DNA from: Candidatus Heimdallarchaeota archaeon B3_Heim
Lineage (GTDB): Archaea > Asgardarchaeota > Heimdallarchaeia > Hodarchaeales > Hodarchaeaceae
Reading direction: 5' to 3'
NCBI GenBank assembly: GCA_003144275.1
Contig: NJBF01000023.1
Span: 1-64,000, forward strand
Length of the DNA: 64,000 nt
The notes under the pieces were generated by a model, which was not told the origin of the DNA, ran no database searches, and was given only the letters and a program-made list of their open reading frames with translations. Both the position numbers and the translations under genes were made by a program. This document shows positions 16,894 to 25,525 of the stretch, piece after piece. Each line of letters starts with the position of its first letter. The stretch's first letter is position 1.

Positions 16894-18000
16894 TTATAGA
16901 TTTTTCGCTTGTCCGTAGCTATTGAAAGCTTTCAAGAACATCAATGCACTTGTATAAGCCGCTGATGCTAAAGCATGCTCAGTGCTCGCATCAACATCAT
17001 ATAGTTCATCAAAATGTTCTACTATGGCAAGCTTACTATATTTCAAAAAAGTTTCATTTACAGGAACACCTGTTTTATGATAATTCTCACTGGTCCATTT
17101 GAAAATGGTTTCAAACAGCTCTGGTTCAAAGATTTTAAGAACATCCCATGCAACAGTCATCCAATTTGTTCCCACATTTCCTTTGCCAATTACATCTTTA
17201 GGAAATCTCTTAGCAATGATATCGAGTGGAGTACCAGTGATTCCATGTTGAGCGATTTTCACACCAAAAGGTTTGATGGCTTGGCCGATATCTGATGTCA
17301 GTTGAATGTCAATCCCTTCCTGTCGTATTGGATTACCACGTTCATCATATTGAAATCCATGAACAGAACCATTTGCGATTGCAAGAAAATGAGGGTGGAC
17401 ATCTTGTTCTTTCAATGACTCAATGAAGGTTGTTGCCTCACTTACTGTAGTCATTACTAGCCCTGTTTTTGGGTCTTTTTTTCCTATCTCTCCAACCTCT
17501 ACCTCTAATCCAAATTTTTTATGCCCCAGTTTGTCCTCAATGAAATGAGTCACTTCAGTGGTTGCTTTGATGTTCCCTGCTAACCGTTCCTTATCATTGG
17601 TTCCTGATTCATCATATAAGAAGCTTGCATCAATGGCAAAAGAGGTATACCCCGCTTCAATTTGAGCTGTGATTAATTCTTTCACTCCAGGAATATCCTC
17701 AGGTTTTCCTACCTTGATATGATCCCCGTGGATAACATAATTAGAGTATTGGACTTCTGTGGCTACACCTCTCACAAATTTTCCATATTTTGCTGGAGTA
17801 AGTCCTGTGTATCCTCCTTTTAGATCTGATTCCGATTTAGCTAATTCAAAAGCTATTGGTGAATCTGTATCCTTTGCAGCTTGTAAAATTCCTTTTACCA
17901 CTCCCTTACCTATTCGTGTATTACACGCCATAATAATACTCTTTGTAGGATGAAGCTTTTCGTAAAAAGGCTTTCCCCACATTGGTTTATAATCAGACAT
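16894..18000 (-). CDS. Class II fructose-bisphosphate aldolase family protein
   Basis: A zinc-dependent TIM-barrel aldolase of 368 residues. The expected metal and substrate residues are in VIHGDH (His91, Asp93, His94), GLEVEVGEIG (Glu residues 166-171), AIANGSVHG (His214) and AQHGITGTP (His252, phosphate loop). It would cleave or form fructose-1,6-bisphosphate, linking triose phosphates to hexose in glycolysis or gluconeogenesis. A relative acting on another ketose bisphosphate cannot be excluded. The start ATG follows GCGGAG with good spacing. A TTTTAAATG element about 55 bases upstream may be its TATA box. Pyruvate kinase is also in this window. Confidence 0.88.
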   Translation of the reverse strand: MSDYKPMWGKPFYEKLHPTKSIIMACNTRIGKGVVKGILQAAKDTDSPIAFELAKSESDLKGGYTGLTPAKYGKFVRGVATEVQYSNYVIHGDHIKVGKPEDIPGVKELITAQIEAGYTSFAIDASFLYDESGTNDKERLAGNIKATTEVTHFIEDKLGHKKFGLEVEVGEIGKKDPKTGLVMTTVSEATTFIESLKEQDVHPHFLAIANGSVHGFQYDERGNPIRQEGIDIQLTSDIGQAIKPFGVKIAQHGITGTPLDIIAKRFPKDVIGKGNVGTNWMTVAWDVLKIFEPELFETIFKWTSENYHKTGVPVNETFLKYSKLAIVEHFDELYDVDASTEHALASAAYTSALMFLKAFNSYGQAKNL

Positions 18001-18345
18001 TATTTTAACTCCGCAGAATAATTGTATTTAGATAATTAGATCTATTTACTGAAACATTTAAAACTTGGCTAGTTAATCAAACTTATAAAGGTACTAGTCT
18101 ATTATACTCTGGGGATAGGTATTATTTTACTCTTATTTCTGGAATATTAAGAGTGGTTAGAGTGCGTGCATTTTACCTACCCCCTCAATCTCTTAGATAC
18201 GGTCTTTTTAAGATTTTTTAAAAACTAGGTTACTTGTTTTTATATGTAAAGTTTAGGGCTTTGCTGGGGGAAAAGGGAAAATAGTCAAGTCAAGTCGAAA
18301 AGCTAACATCATCAACTCAACTCAACTCAACTCTATATTATCCGA
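18001..18345. other. Intergenic stretch with short tandem repeats
   Basis: No gene is seen. A run of four TCAAC units occupies 18312-18331 just before the next gene, preceded by a similar CAAGT pair near 18283-18297. The first 70 bases are the aldolase promoter on the minus strand. Confidence 0.5.
18312..18331. repeat. Microsatellite, TCAAC x4
   Basis: Four perfect copies of a five-base unit lie directly upstream of the TTG at 18346, next to a CTATATTA box. Copy-number slippage here could change promoter spacing (inference). Confidence 0.6.
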
Positions 18346-18897
18346 TTGAACCAGTCTCCTACTTTTGATTTCTGGAGGATTAGCTTAAATAAAGAAAAGA
18401 TAACTGTTATTTCTAAAAATCCTCAATTTGTGGGGAAAGTGATTGATGTGCAAACAGAACGAAGACAAGGCATGTCAGATAAAGAAATGTTTGAATTTCT
18501 TTCAAAAGAAGAATTAGGCACAGTTGCAACTAGAACTAATTTAGTTAAACGATTAGAACAGTGGGGCTTTCTTCTTAAATCTCCAAAAGGAGAATACAAG
18601 CTTGATGATAGAATGAAAGTAATGACCATAGCGGTTGATAATGTTGATCCATCGTTAACATCAGGGGAATTCTCAAAATGGCTTAAAGAAAAACGGGTTG
18701 TTGTTGAAAAAGATCCTATACAATATAATCCACAAAAATCACTCTTGTATAATCGTTTAGCGTTAATTGTCAGTGATTTAACCGATGACAGAGTAATTCA
18801 AAGCACAGAACAAAAGTTTCAAAATATCTCCATGAGAACTCAACTAGATACTTTCTTAAGAAATGATCTCCAGGATGACATGGTGCAAATTGAATGA
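18346..18897 (+). CDS. Uncharacterised protein with winged-helix-like segment
   Basis: A 183-residue soluble protein I do not recognise. Residues 43-85 read as a winged helix: KEMFEFLSKEELG, then TRTNLVKRLEQWGFLLKS and a wing, GEYKL. The C-terminal half is charged and mixed alpha/beta. It may be a DNA-binding regulator for the cluster that follows. It starts with TTG at 18346; no ATG lies close downstream. Its stop overlaps the next small gene by four bases (ATGA), so the two are coupled. First gene of the orphan cluster that runs to 20966. Confidence 0.65.
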   Translation: MNQSPTFDFWRISLNKEKITVISKNPQFVGKVIDVQTERRQGMSDKEMFEFLSKEELGTVATRTNLVKRLEQWGFLLKSPKGEYKLDDRMKVMTIAVDNVDPSLTSGEFSKWLKEKRVVVEKDPIQYNPQKSLLYNRLALIVSDLTDDRVIQSTEQKFQNISMRTQLDTFLRNDLQDDMVQIE

Positions 18898-19073
18898 AGT
18901 CAATCTTAGATATTAAACCCGAATTAATCAGAATTAAGACTGATAGATCAGGAAAATGTGTCCTTTGTGATAAACAGTCTGAAGAAAGGATTTTAAGTGA
19001 AAATAACAAAAAAGTATTCTTCTGTAGAGACCATTTTGAAGCTCTTTGCACTAAATTGAAAAATTTCCATTAA
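18894..19073 (+). CDS. Small zinc-ribbon-like protein (59 residues)
   Basis: ATG at 18894 overlaps the upstream stop (ATGA). The product has Cys-x2-Cys (CVLC) and, about 20 residues later, Cys-x2-His (CRDH), which can form one zinc finger, as in the HNH-like or ribbon type. It is charged and has no membrane span. No family is recognised. Overlap with the winged-helix-like gene suggests that the two proteins act together. Confidence 0.62.
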   Translation: MKSILDIKPELIRIKTDRSGKCVLCDKQSEERILSENNKKVFFCRDHFEALCTKLKNFH

Positions 19074-19096
19074 AATAAAAGGAAGGTTGAAATAAA

Positions 19097-19585
19097 ATGA
19101 GGAAAAGAGGATTTGTATTTATTTGTAGTATAATATTATTGATCAATATTGGTTCAGTTAAAGCGAATCAAATATCAATTATCGGAGGAGCAACAACTAC
19201 AACATCAAGTCAACAATCGGTTTTTATACCAGTTGGTGACTATCATGTGTTTATTAATGCTAGTGGTTATTTAGGCTCATCAGTTGCTTACTGCACAGCT
19301 TCTAATAGCACAACAACACTCTTTACTTGGACTACAAGTGATAGTGTAGATAGTTGGACAGGTCAGATTACCTTTTCTAGTTCAAATACTATTAACTTTA
19401 CGTTTGAGATTCAGACTATCTATACGACTTCTTATGAAATGACTTTTCAGATCATTTTGACAGATCTGGATGTTGCCACCATTACGAAGACTGGTATAGT
19501 TGCAGATGCGACTTGGGGTATAGAATTCATTGGATTAGCCTTAATTTGCGTATCATTAGTTCTTTTACGTAAAAGACGGTTATAA
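19097..19585 (+). CDS. Small surface protein with signal peptide and C-terminal anchor
   Basis: The 162-residue product has a signal peptide (residues 5-23, ending SVKA). A Thr/Ser-rich beta-strand domain follows (25-135), then a single span (143-157) and the tail RKRRL. This is the layout of archaeal CTERM-sorted surface proteins, though no PGF triplet is present. The ATG follows GGAAGG about eight bases upstream. It is probably displayed outside the cell. The fold resembles a single beta-sandwich; function is unknown. Confidence 0.65.
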   Translation: MRKRGFVFICSIILLINIGSVKANQISIIGGATTTTSSQQSVFIPVGDYHVFINASGYLGSSVAYCTASNSTTTLFTWTTSDSVDSWTGQITFSSSNTINFTFEIQTIYTTSYEMTFQIILTDLDVATITKTGIVADATWGIEFIGLALICVSLVLLRKRRL

Positions 19586-19599
19586 AAAGAATTCTTTTT
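19584..19599 (+). terminator. Palindrome plus T-tract after the surface-protein gene
   Basis: AAAAAGAATTCTTTTT is a perfect 16-base palindrome overlapping the stop codon and running into T-rich sequence (to 19616). It suits transcription termination, which would separate the surface-protein gene from the three-gene operon after it. Confidence 0.5.
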
Positions 19600-19711
19600 T
19601 TCTCACTTTTTTTCGTATTAATAAAATCTTGTTCCAAATAAAAAACTAGATAAATAAAGCAAAAATTTTAGAATTTTCAATTAGAATTTATAGAAAGGGG
19701 TATTACAAAAA

Positions 19712-20359
19712 ATGAAAGAAGGTTTAGGTGGATCTGTATCAATATTTTTGAGATTATCAAATGCAAAGGATAGAATTCAATTTATCCTAAATAAAAATGG
19801 CTTTGATAGAATCCCAATTAAACAACCATCATTACAATATTCGGGTTTAATAGCAGCTCCAGTAAGATACGAAATTGCACAGAAAAACAATGTTATGATC
19901 AGGTATAATCCAGAAAGATATTTATTAGATGCTGTTGGATCTCTTGATGATATAATTACTACTATTGACGATCTTATCAAAGCATTTGAAAACCTAGGAT
20001 ATGACCTTGAAGACATGACTAGATATCTGGAATTTAATACACATCTTGAGGAGGGAATTGAAACAACAATGGCTAGTTTTTTTGAGAAACAAGTTGAATT
20101 AGGATCATTAAATAAAATTGGGAATTTATTAAAGGAAGAAAAATTAAGTGTATTCCAATTACATCTTTCTAATTCAATATCCCCTTTACATGATAACTGG
20201 CTTTCTTTTCGAATAAATCCTGATATTAATAGTAATAAGATTGTATTTATTAAAGTAACAAAACGAACAGAAACTTTTAAAGCCATGATAGACTTCTTAA
20301 CAAATTTTAATACAAGATTCGATGAAATCGTGAGTATTTTAGGGGAAGATGGACTATAA
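19712..20359 (+). CDS. Uncharacterised 215-residue protein, first gene of a three-gene operon
   Basis: A soluble alpha/beta protein with no family I can name. It has a basic N-terminal part (SNAKDRIQFILNKNGFDRI), a helical middle (DDIITTIDDLIKAFENLGYD) and a C-terminal strand-helix part (NKIVFIKVTKRTETFKAMID). The ATG follows AAAGGGG. The stop is followed without a gap by the ATG of the next gene, so the two are surely co-translated. No metal motif, signal or membrane span is seen. It might be a structural or adaptor protein. Confidence 0.6.
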   Translation: MKEGLGGSVSIFLRLSNAKDRIQFILNKNGFDRIPIKQPSLQYSGLIAAPVRYEIAQKNNVMIRYNPERYLLDAVGSLDDIITTIDDLIKAFENLGYDLEDMTRYLEFNTHLEEGIETTMASFFEKQVELGSLNKIGNLLKEEKLSVFQLHLSNSISPLHDNWLSFRINPDINSNKIVFIKVTKRTETFKAMIDFLTNFNTRFDEIVSILGEDGL

Positions 20360-20788
20360 ATGTCTGATAATGTTAATTGGCGAGAATTCCTTTTTAATAT
20401 TCTTAAAGGTAGTGAAAATAGGCCTGATGAAACTGCAGGAAGCACAGCAGGAGAAACAAAGAGAATATCTATGCAAAGAACAGTAATCGATCAAATAGAG
20501 GTTACACAAGGAATTGAAACAAACAAGGTTGTATTTAAAACGATTTTTGAGTTACTCAGTAATATAGATATGAGACTAAGAAAGCTAGAAAATCTATTCG
20601 TTTTTGAAGAGGAAGATGATTCATTATCATCATCTTCAAGAGAAGAAAGTAAAGCAAATATTATTTCTTTATTGCAAGAATCTGATATGACACTTTACCG
20701 ATATGAAATTGCAGATCATTTAAATTTAGATTTGGAACTGGTTTCAGAAATTGTAAATGAATTAAAGAATGACGGGTTGATTGATTAA
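20360..20788 (+). CDS. Coiled-coil plus winged-helix protein
   Basis: A 142-residue protein. The N-terminus is polar, the middle (residues 48-80) is a predicted helix or coiled coil (TIFELLSNIDMRLRKLENLF), and an acidic Ser-rich linker follows (84-95). The C-terminus (98-142) is a clear winged helix: KANIISLLQES, MTLYRYEIADHLNLD, LVSEIVNELKNDGLI. It likely dimerises and binds nucleic acid, or uses the wing domain for protein contact, as ESCRT-II-type wings do. It starts immediately after the upstream stop and ends one base before the next start. Confidence 0.62.
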   Translation: MSDNVNWREFLFNILKGSENRPDETAGSTAGETKRISMQRTVIDQIEVTQGIETNKVVFKTIFELLSNIDMRLRKLENLFVFEEEDDSLSSSSREESKANIISLLQESDMTLYRYEIADHLNLDLELVSEIVNELKNDGLID

Positions 20789-20789
20789 A

Positions 20790-20966
20790 ATGTCAAATCA
20801 CATAGAAGAGGGCGATTCCATTCAGGGAGAAGTTATTAGTTGCCAAGCTAGAACTATAGGAAAAATAACAATAGTCCCAGGGTCTGGTTCTCACCGTGCT
20901 CAAAGAATAGTAATAAAAAGAAACGCTTTTTGTATCATAGACACACCTATACGAATAAGAAGGTAA
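20790..20966 (+). CDS. Small basic beta-rich protein (58 residues)
   Basis: Last gene of the three-gene operon, starting one base after the preceding stop. The product is short and beta-rich with a basic end (QRIVIKRNAFCIIDTPIRIRR). I do not recognise it. Tight spacing argues that it is a real member of the operon. The frame is also open from TTG 20781, but ATG 20790 fits the spacing better. Confidence 0.55.
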   Translation: MSNHIEEGDSIQGEVISCQARTIGKITIVPGSGSHRAQRIVIKRNAFCIIDTPIRIRR

Positions 20967-21065
20967 AGCCTACTATATTTCTAATTGAATTCAGAACAAA
21001 AGGAGAATTTTTCGACGGATTTTCATATCTTTAGTAATTTTATAGTCGGGGTATCTTTAAGTTTA

Positions 21066-21074
21066 CATATATAA
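21066..21074 (+). promoter_or_regulatory. TATA box of the transglutaminase-like gene
   Basis: CATATATAA, within a longer AT-rich stretch, lies about 55 bases upstream of the ATG at 21125. That leaves a leader of roughly 25-30 bases. Confidence 0.35.
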
Positions 21075-21124
21075 GTTTGAAAATTGTAAAGTTTTTAATG
21101 GGTTGATTCAAATCCTTTTGTATA

Positions 21125-21739
21125 ATGGCAACAAGTGATTATCTTGATCCTACCTTCTTCATTGACAGTGACTCACCAATAATTCAACAAAAAGCGATTG
21201 ATCTACAATCCCAATCAGCAGATGCAGTGGATCTGAGTATTTCTATATTCAATTTTGTACGAGATACGATTAAATACAAAATAAATATGTCTTATTATGC
21301 TGGTCCTGATGATTTTAAAGCTAGTGCTACATTAAAACGAAAAGAGGGATTTTGTATCCCCAAATCGATTCTATTAGCCGCATTATATCGTAGCTGTAAG
21401 ATTCCTTCAAGATTGCATTTTGCTGATATTATCAACCATCGTAGTCCTGATTATTTAGTAAAACTCATGGGTACAAATGTATTCTATTTTCATGGGTATG
21501 CAGAGGTTTTTCTAAACGATCAATGGTACAAGCTTACTCCTTCTTTTGAAACCGAACTGTGTCTGAAACATGATTTTCCCATTTGTACCTTCAATGGATC
21601 AAATGACGCCACGTTTCCTTCAAAAGATCTACAAGATAGACCCTTCATTGAGTATCTGAAGGATAGGGGTGTTTTTGCAGATCTTCCTTTTTCCGAAATG
21701 GTGACTACATTCCAAGGGTATTACAGTGGCCATTTTTGA
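21125..21739 (+). CDS. Transglutaminase-like (papain-fold) protein
   Basis: A 204-residue cytoplasmic protein with the transglutaminase core. The nucleophile Cys77 is in RKEGFCIPKSILLAALYRS, followed by IPSRLHFADI, and the catalytic His123 is in YFHGYAEVFL. The third catalytic position, normally Asp in a D-P-T motif, reads KLTPS here, so the triad is incomplete or uses another residue. Archaeal members act as proteases or amidases, usually not as cross-linkers. There is no signal peptide. It stands alone. Confidence 0.78.
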   Translation: MATSDYLDPTFFIDSDSPIIQQKAIDLQSQSADAVDLSISIFNFVRDTIKYKINMSYYAGPDDFKASATLKRKEGFCIPKSILLAALYRSCKIPSRLHFADIINHRSPDYLVKLMGTNVFYFHGYAEVFLNDQWYKLTPSFETELCLKHDFPICTFNGSNDATFPSKDLQDRPFIEYLKDRGVFADLPFSEMVTTFQGYYSGHF

Positions 21740-21984
21740 AGACTGGTTCAATGCTTTACGCTTTTATTTCCACAGTAGGAAGTTCACAATTGATCAAAAT
21801 CTAAAGTCTTTATGTTAACAGAAAAGGGAAAACTCATCAAGAATGCACTAAATTAACCCATAAGTCACTTCTATTTGGATTATACATCCTCGATTTTTTT
21901 TAAATACTGATTCTTTCCTTAGTCCAGCAATATTTATTTTCTGCTACAGATCTTAGTTAGTTGGTATTTCTGGAGAATAAAACA

Positions 21985-22641
21985 ATGGTATTTAGACTAC
22001 TTTGAATAAATGGTTCCCCCAAAAAACCCGCTGCGAAAACAAATTCACAATTTTTACTCAATACTACCTTACAAAGTGCTAAAGAACAAGGAATTGAAAC
22101 GACATTAATAAATTTGCCTGATTACAAGATCAACCTGTGCAACGGGTGTGAAGTGTGTACCACAAAACCTTGCCCTCTTGATAAGGATGATGATTATCCA
22201 AAGATCGAAGCTCTGATTCAAGAGCACGATGGTTTGATAATTGCCTCTCCTTCATACTGGACTGGTCCTCCTGGCATTTTAAAGAATTTTTTTGACCGTT
22301 CACGTGACAATAAGATGCCTAAACAATTATGGGAAGGAAAATTATTTTCAGCTATTGCTGTGTCTGGTTTACGGGTGGGAGGACAGGAAACAGTTGTCTC
22401 CCATTTGATTACTTTTGGTTTAGCACATGGAATGTTAATTGTTGGAGGTACAGGTCACCCATGGTTTACTGCTCCCTTTCCTATGGGTTCCATGATGTAT
22501 GATGAAGTCATTGATGGAGAAGTAAAAGTTAAATTTCGACATGTGAAGAATGATATCATTTCTATTCGTGACTCTGAGGCTTTAGGCAAACGGATAGCTG
22601 AATTAGGAATAAAGTTATTCACTAGAACGAGTAAAGATTAA
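21985..22641 (+). pseudogene. NADPH-dependent FMN reductase / iron-sulfur flavoprotein with in-frame TGA
   Basis: A flavodoxin-fold reductase. The frame from TTG 22114 (175 residues) is open, but the family N-terminus lies upstream: reading from ATG 21985 gives MVFRLL, then TGA (22003-22005), then INGSPKKPAAKT, the FMN phosphate loop. A Gly is expected at the TGA position, so GGA to TGA is the simplest cause. A GGAG nine bases before ATG 21985 supports that start. The rest is intact: CNGCEVC with further Cys (possible cluster site), SPSYWTGPPGILKNFFDR and FSAIAVSG. Starting at 22114 would drop the FMN loop, so the product would probably be inactive. A sequencing error is possible. Confidence 0.7.
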
Positions 22642-22652
22642 TAACGTGACAT

Positions 22653-22922
22653 TTGGTGGAATTATTGGAAGATCCCTTCGCTCGTAAAAAATTGGAAAAA
22701 ATTGATTCGAAAACAGGATGGGGTAAAAGAGTTTACTATGTCTTATATGGATCCCAGGATGAAGATTTCTGTGATAAATGTAAGAAAACATTTAGCGATG
22801 ACGAATACAACATTTATAGTGATATTTCGGAGTGTTGTTATTGTCTACCCTGCTTTTTCAAAGGTTTTAAATTTACAACATTAAGACATTTGCGTTTTTT
22901 TAGATCTCTCTCACCAAAGTAA
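22653..22922 (+). CDS. Small Cys-rich zinc-binding protein
   Basis: An 89-residue protein with CDKCKK and, about 22 residues on, CCYCLPC, which can form a zinc ribbon or knuckle. It is basic at its C-terminus. It starts at TTG 22653 or GTG 22656, eleven bases after the flavoprotein, so it may be co-transcribed with it. No family is recognised. Confidence 0.5.
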   Translation: MVELLEDPFARKKLEKIDSKTGWGKRVYYVLYGSQDEDFCDKCKKTFSDDEYNIYSDISECCYCLPCFFKGFKFTTLRHLRFFRSLSPK

Positions 22923-23003
22923 TGAGACGAATGATCTAGTCGGTATTTATTATTATTTTTAAAAGTGTAAATAATTTCAATAATTAAATCTCTACTCTCG
23001 ATA

Positions 23004-23135
23004 TCAAATTGAACGATTTTGATCCTGTAATTCTAAATAATCCATCCACTTGCGTCGATTACTGTTCCAATGCTCCTGGAGATTTAAACGAACATAGTTA
23101 TTACTTAATAGAATAGTATAAATCTTATCACTCAT
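23004..23135 (-). CDS. Possible small protein (43 residues)
   Basis: A minus-strand frame from ATG 23135 encodes a polar, Trp/Asn/Arg-rich peptide (MSDKIYTILLSNNYVRLN...). Its composition looks protein-like, but it has only a weak ribosome site (GTGAT). There is no known homologue that I can name. Confidence 0.3.
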   Translation of the reverse strand: MSDKIYTILLSNNYVRLNLQEHWNSNRRKWMDYLELQDQNRSI

Positions 23136-23186
23136 AGTATCACTTTACAGTTTTTCATTCATCATATTCCTTTTAATCTCCCAAAA

Positions 23187-24005
23187 ATGCTTCTCAACCT
23201 AGATCCTTTCTTTCCTTTTAATATTCGAAAAATTTTTGGTGTACTGACTTTGAAAATAAAACATGCTCTTGTCCGAGAACCTAGTGACACCTTTTCTAGT
23301 TGTATCTCTTCTCACCCACTGCATAGTTCTGTTAGTAGAATGCAAGCTAAAGTGCAGCACCAGAATTATTGCGAAGTTCTATCTGATTTTGGATTAGAAG
23401 TTATGAAACTCCCACCTGACAATTCATTTCCTGATGGTTGTTTTGTTGAAGACACAGCAATCATCCATAAGAACAGAGCATTAATTTCACGAATGGGAGC
23501 CATCAGTAGAAGAGGAGAAGAGCAAGCAGTCCTTGAATACCTATCGGAATCTTTGAAAGTTAAGGTTACTGAAGCCCCAGGTACTATTGAAGGGGGAGAT
23601 GTCCTTCACCTACCTAGTTTTCTAATTTCTGGAGTCTCACAGAGAACAAATAAAGTAGGGGTAAGGCAACTCTCAGATTGGTTACAAATTGAAGTCAAAA
23701 CAGTAATCGATAACTCTATTATTCATCTTAAAAGTCATGTGACCTATCTTGATTCAGGTACTGTGATTGTTAATGAGAATGTCTCCAATCATCCTGTTCT
23801 TGAATCTCTTACTAAAATTGTAACCGTGTCAAGGGAGAATTATGCTGCTAATACATTAACAATTAATAATACCGTTTTACTCCCAACTGGATTTCCTGAC
23901 ACATATCAACAATTAACAAACAATGGGTTTGAAGTCATCACTCTCAATGTGTCTGAGTTTCAGAAGTGTGAAGGCGCCTTAACGTGCCTATCACTTCTAT
24001 TCTAA
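23187..24005 (+). CDS. Dimethylarginine dimethylaminohydrolase-like amidinohydrolase
   Basis: A pentein-fold enzyme of 272 residues. The catalytic set of the DDAH family is present: FPDGCFVEDTA (Asp83, Glu88), IEGGDVL (135-140), His184 in LKSHVTYLDSGT and the nucleophile Cys267 in ALTCLSLLF. It would hydrolyse a guanidino compound such as methylarginine to citrulline. The true start may be TTG 23250 rather than ATG 23187, because the first 20 residues lie outside the fold. It stands alone; no arginine deiminase genes are near. Confidence 0.83.
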   Translation: MLLNLDPFFPFNIRKIFGVLTLKIKHALVREPSDTFSSCISSHPLHSSVSRMQAKVQHQNYCEVLSDFGLEVMKLPPDNSFPDGCFVEDTAIIHKNRALISRMGAISRRGEEQAVLEYLSESLKVKVTEAPGTIEGGDVLHLPSFLISGVSQRTNKVGVRQLSDWLQIEVKTVIDNSIIHLKSHVTYLDSGTVIVNENVSNHPVLESLTKIVTVSRENYAANTLTINNTVLLPTGFPDTYQQLTNNGFEVITLNVSEFQKCEGALTCLSLLF

Positions 24006-24049
24006 TTTAACTAGAAGAGTATGCTTTATTCTATGCATCTTGATTTCAG

Positions 24050-25504
24050 TTAATCAAACCGTTTCCAGTCAAACGTCTTTCGAATGTTCATACTCCAGCG
24101 AACGATCACATCAGGACCAATATAATAACTAATTTTAACCCCAGGTACCTCAGTATAGAGAGAAGCGAAACGATACAATAGCGTATGAGTCCAAGATAAG
24201 GGGATGTTCACTATCCCAACCATTAACCCCTTTTTATCATTATAAAACACATTGGAAAAAGGGAAAAACTTGAAATGTTGAAGTATTCTTTGGACATCAT
24301 CACTCGGGAGGTCATAAATAAGGAAATAGACCCATGAACCAAGTCCGATGTGAGAAAATGTGGGAAACCGATTGATGATTTTATTTCGAAGTAAATTTGT
24401 CCAATCAACATTGATGCTTTTTCTGGATCGTTTTAGCTGCGTTTCGAGAGCCTTATAATCCATGGTGGAATATTGATAAATATAACCCAGCAGTTCAGCT
24501 TCCTGACGCGATACCTGATAATAATCATAATCAGGATCTAGATTGTACTCGAATCCAATATTTCCTACAATCAGCTCACGTTTCCAACTTCCACCTGGTC
24601 GCAGCAATGGTGGTCTCAATTTCCATCTTTCTTCAGGCTTAGCCGTTAAACCAGCAAGGTTCCAATTTCGGTATTGTTTTGTTGGGATAGTAAAAGCTCC
24701 TGGTGAAATCCCAAACGTAGATTCCAAGCTTGAAATTATTTCAGAATTCGCATACGGATACTGGACGACTGCGACATGTTTTTGCAATGGGGGAGCTGGG
24801 AAGTTATAAAAAACATATTCTAGTACCTCTTCAGGAATCTCCTGAAGAGTAGTTTCATGAAGAAAAACAACGGTTTGATAACCAATTTTTGCCATATCTA
24901 AAGAATAAAACATGCTAAGTAGTGAACATTCAAGTAGAAAATCCAACCGACTTGTAACCGTTCTGACATCTTGTCGTGTTCCATAAGCCAATTCTTTTAA
25001 CTTCGGGAATTTATCTAAAGATTTCGAAAAATTTGGATTAGCAAGCTTTTGAATTATCTTAACATCCGTTTTCCGTAAAGAGAAATTATAGTCTCTCGTA
25101 AGTTGAAAAATGACTTTTCTAAAATTTTCTAAAGAAGGTTTATTTTGTAATTGTTCATAGATCTCCCCTTCACGGGTATTTGCCTCGTATATTATGAGTT
25201 TTCTTGGTATTAATACATTTATTCCATCCATATGAAATAGTACAGAATGAAAACGTGTGGCATACGATTCTACAAACTGAATATAGTCCAAATGCTTCCA
25301 CTTCTGGTAGAAGGGCAAAGTAAACTCCAGAAATATTTTTTCAGCTAAATCTCCCCAATTTCGCCATAATTGATATTTATGTTGTTCAGAATGCATCAAG
25401 ACGCGAATGTTACTCCAAATATTGAGGAAATCACCAATGAATGCTTTCTCTTGTTGTAAATTAATCGATTCGGCTGAATCCTTAAGAACCATTCCAAAAA
25501 CCAT
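24050..25504 (-). CDS. Large doubled winged-helix/RAM-like regulator
   Basis: An unusual cytoplasmic protein of about 484 residues. Residue numbers below count from TTG 25525. Residues 335-390 form an HTH (EAELLGYIYQYSTMDYKALETQLKRSRKSI) followed at 395-470 by a beta-alpha-beta-beta-alpha-beta unit like the RAM ligand domain of Lrp/AsnC (LGSWVYFLIYDLP through KISYYIGP). Residues 155-270 repeat the same order in diverged form (LKELAYGTRQDVRTVTSRLDFL, then GYQTVVFLHE). So it looks like a tandem HTH-RAM protein with a helical N-terminal region. The start is ATG 25504; the TTG at 25525 and ATG 25492 are alternatives. No target is evident. Confidence 0.55.
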   Translation of the reverse strand: MVFGMVLKDSAESINLQQEKAFIGDFLNIWSNIRVLMHSEQHKYQLWRNWGDLAEKIFLEFTLPFYQKWKHLDYIQFVESYATRFHSVLFHMDGINVLIPRKLIIYEANTREGEIYEQLQNKPSLENFRKVIFQLTRDYNFSLRKTDVKIIQKLANPNFSKSLDKFPKLKELAYGTRQDVRTVTSRLDFLLECSLLSMFYSLDMAKIGYQTVVFLHETTLQEIPEEVLEYVFYNFPAPPLQKHVAVVQYPYANSEIISSLESTFGISPGAFTIPTKQYRNWNLAGLTAKPEERWKLRPPLLRPGGSWKRELIVGNIGFEYNLDPDYDYYQVSRQEAELLGYIYQYSTMDYKALETQLKRSRKSINVDWTNLLRNKIINRFPTFSHIGLGSWVYFLIYDLPSDDVQRILQHFKFFPFSNVFYNDKKGLMVGIVNIPLSWTHTLLYRFASLYTEVPGVKISYYIGPDVIVRWSMNIRKTFDWKRFD

Positions 25505-25525
25505 CAATTTTTTCTTGAAAACCAA

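Noticed and set aside
21085..21125. GATTCAAATCC resembling a tRNA T-arm
   Set aside because: No matching acceptor, anticodon or D arms are found at the right distances; it is only a chance match in a promoter region.
21812..21856. Short reading MLTEKGKLIKNALN like the tail of an HTH regulator
   Set aside because: Only 14 codons with a stop close upstream. It may be a scar of a lost gene but is too short to call.
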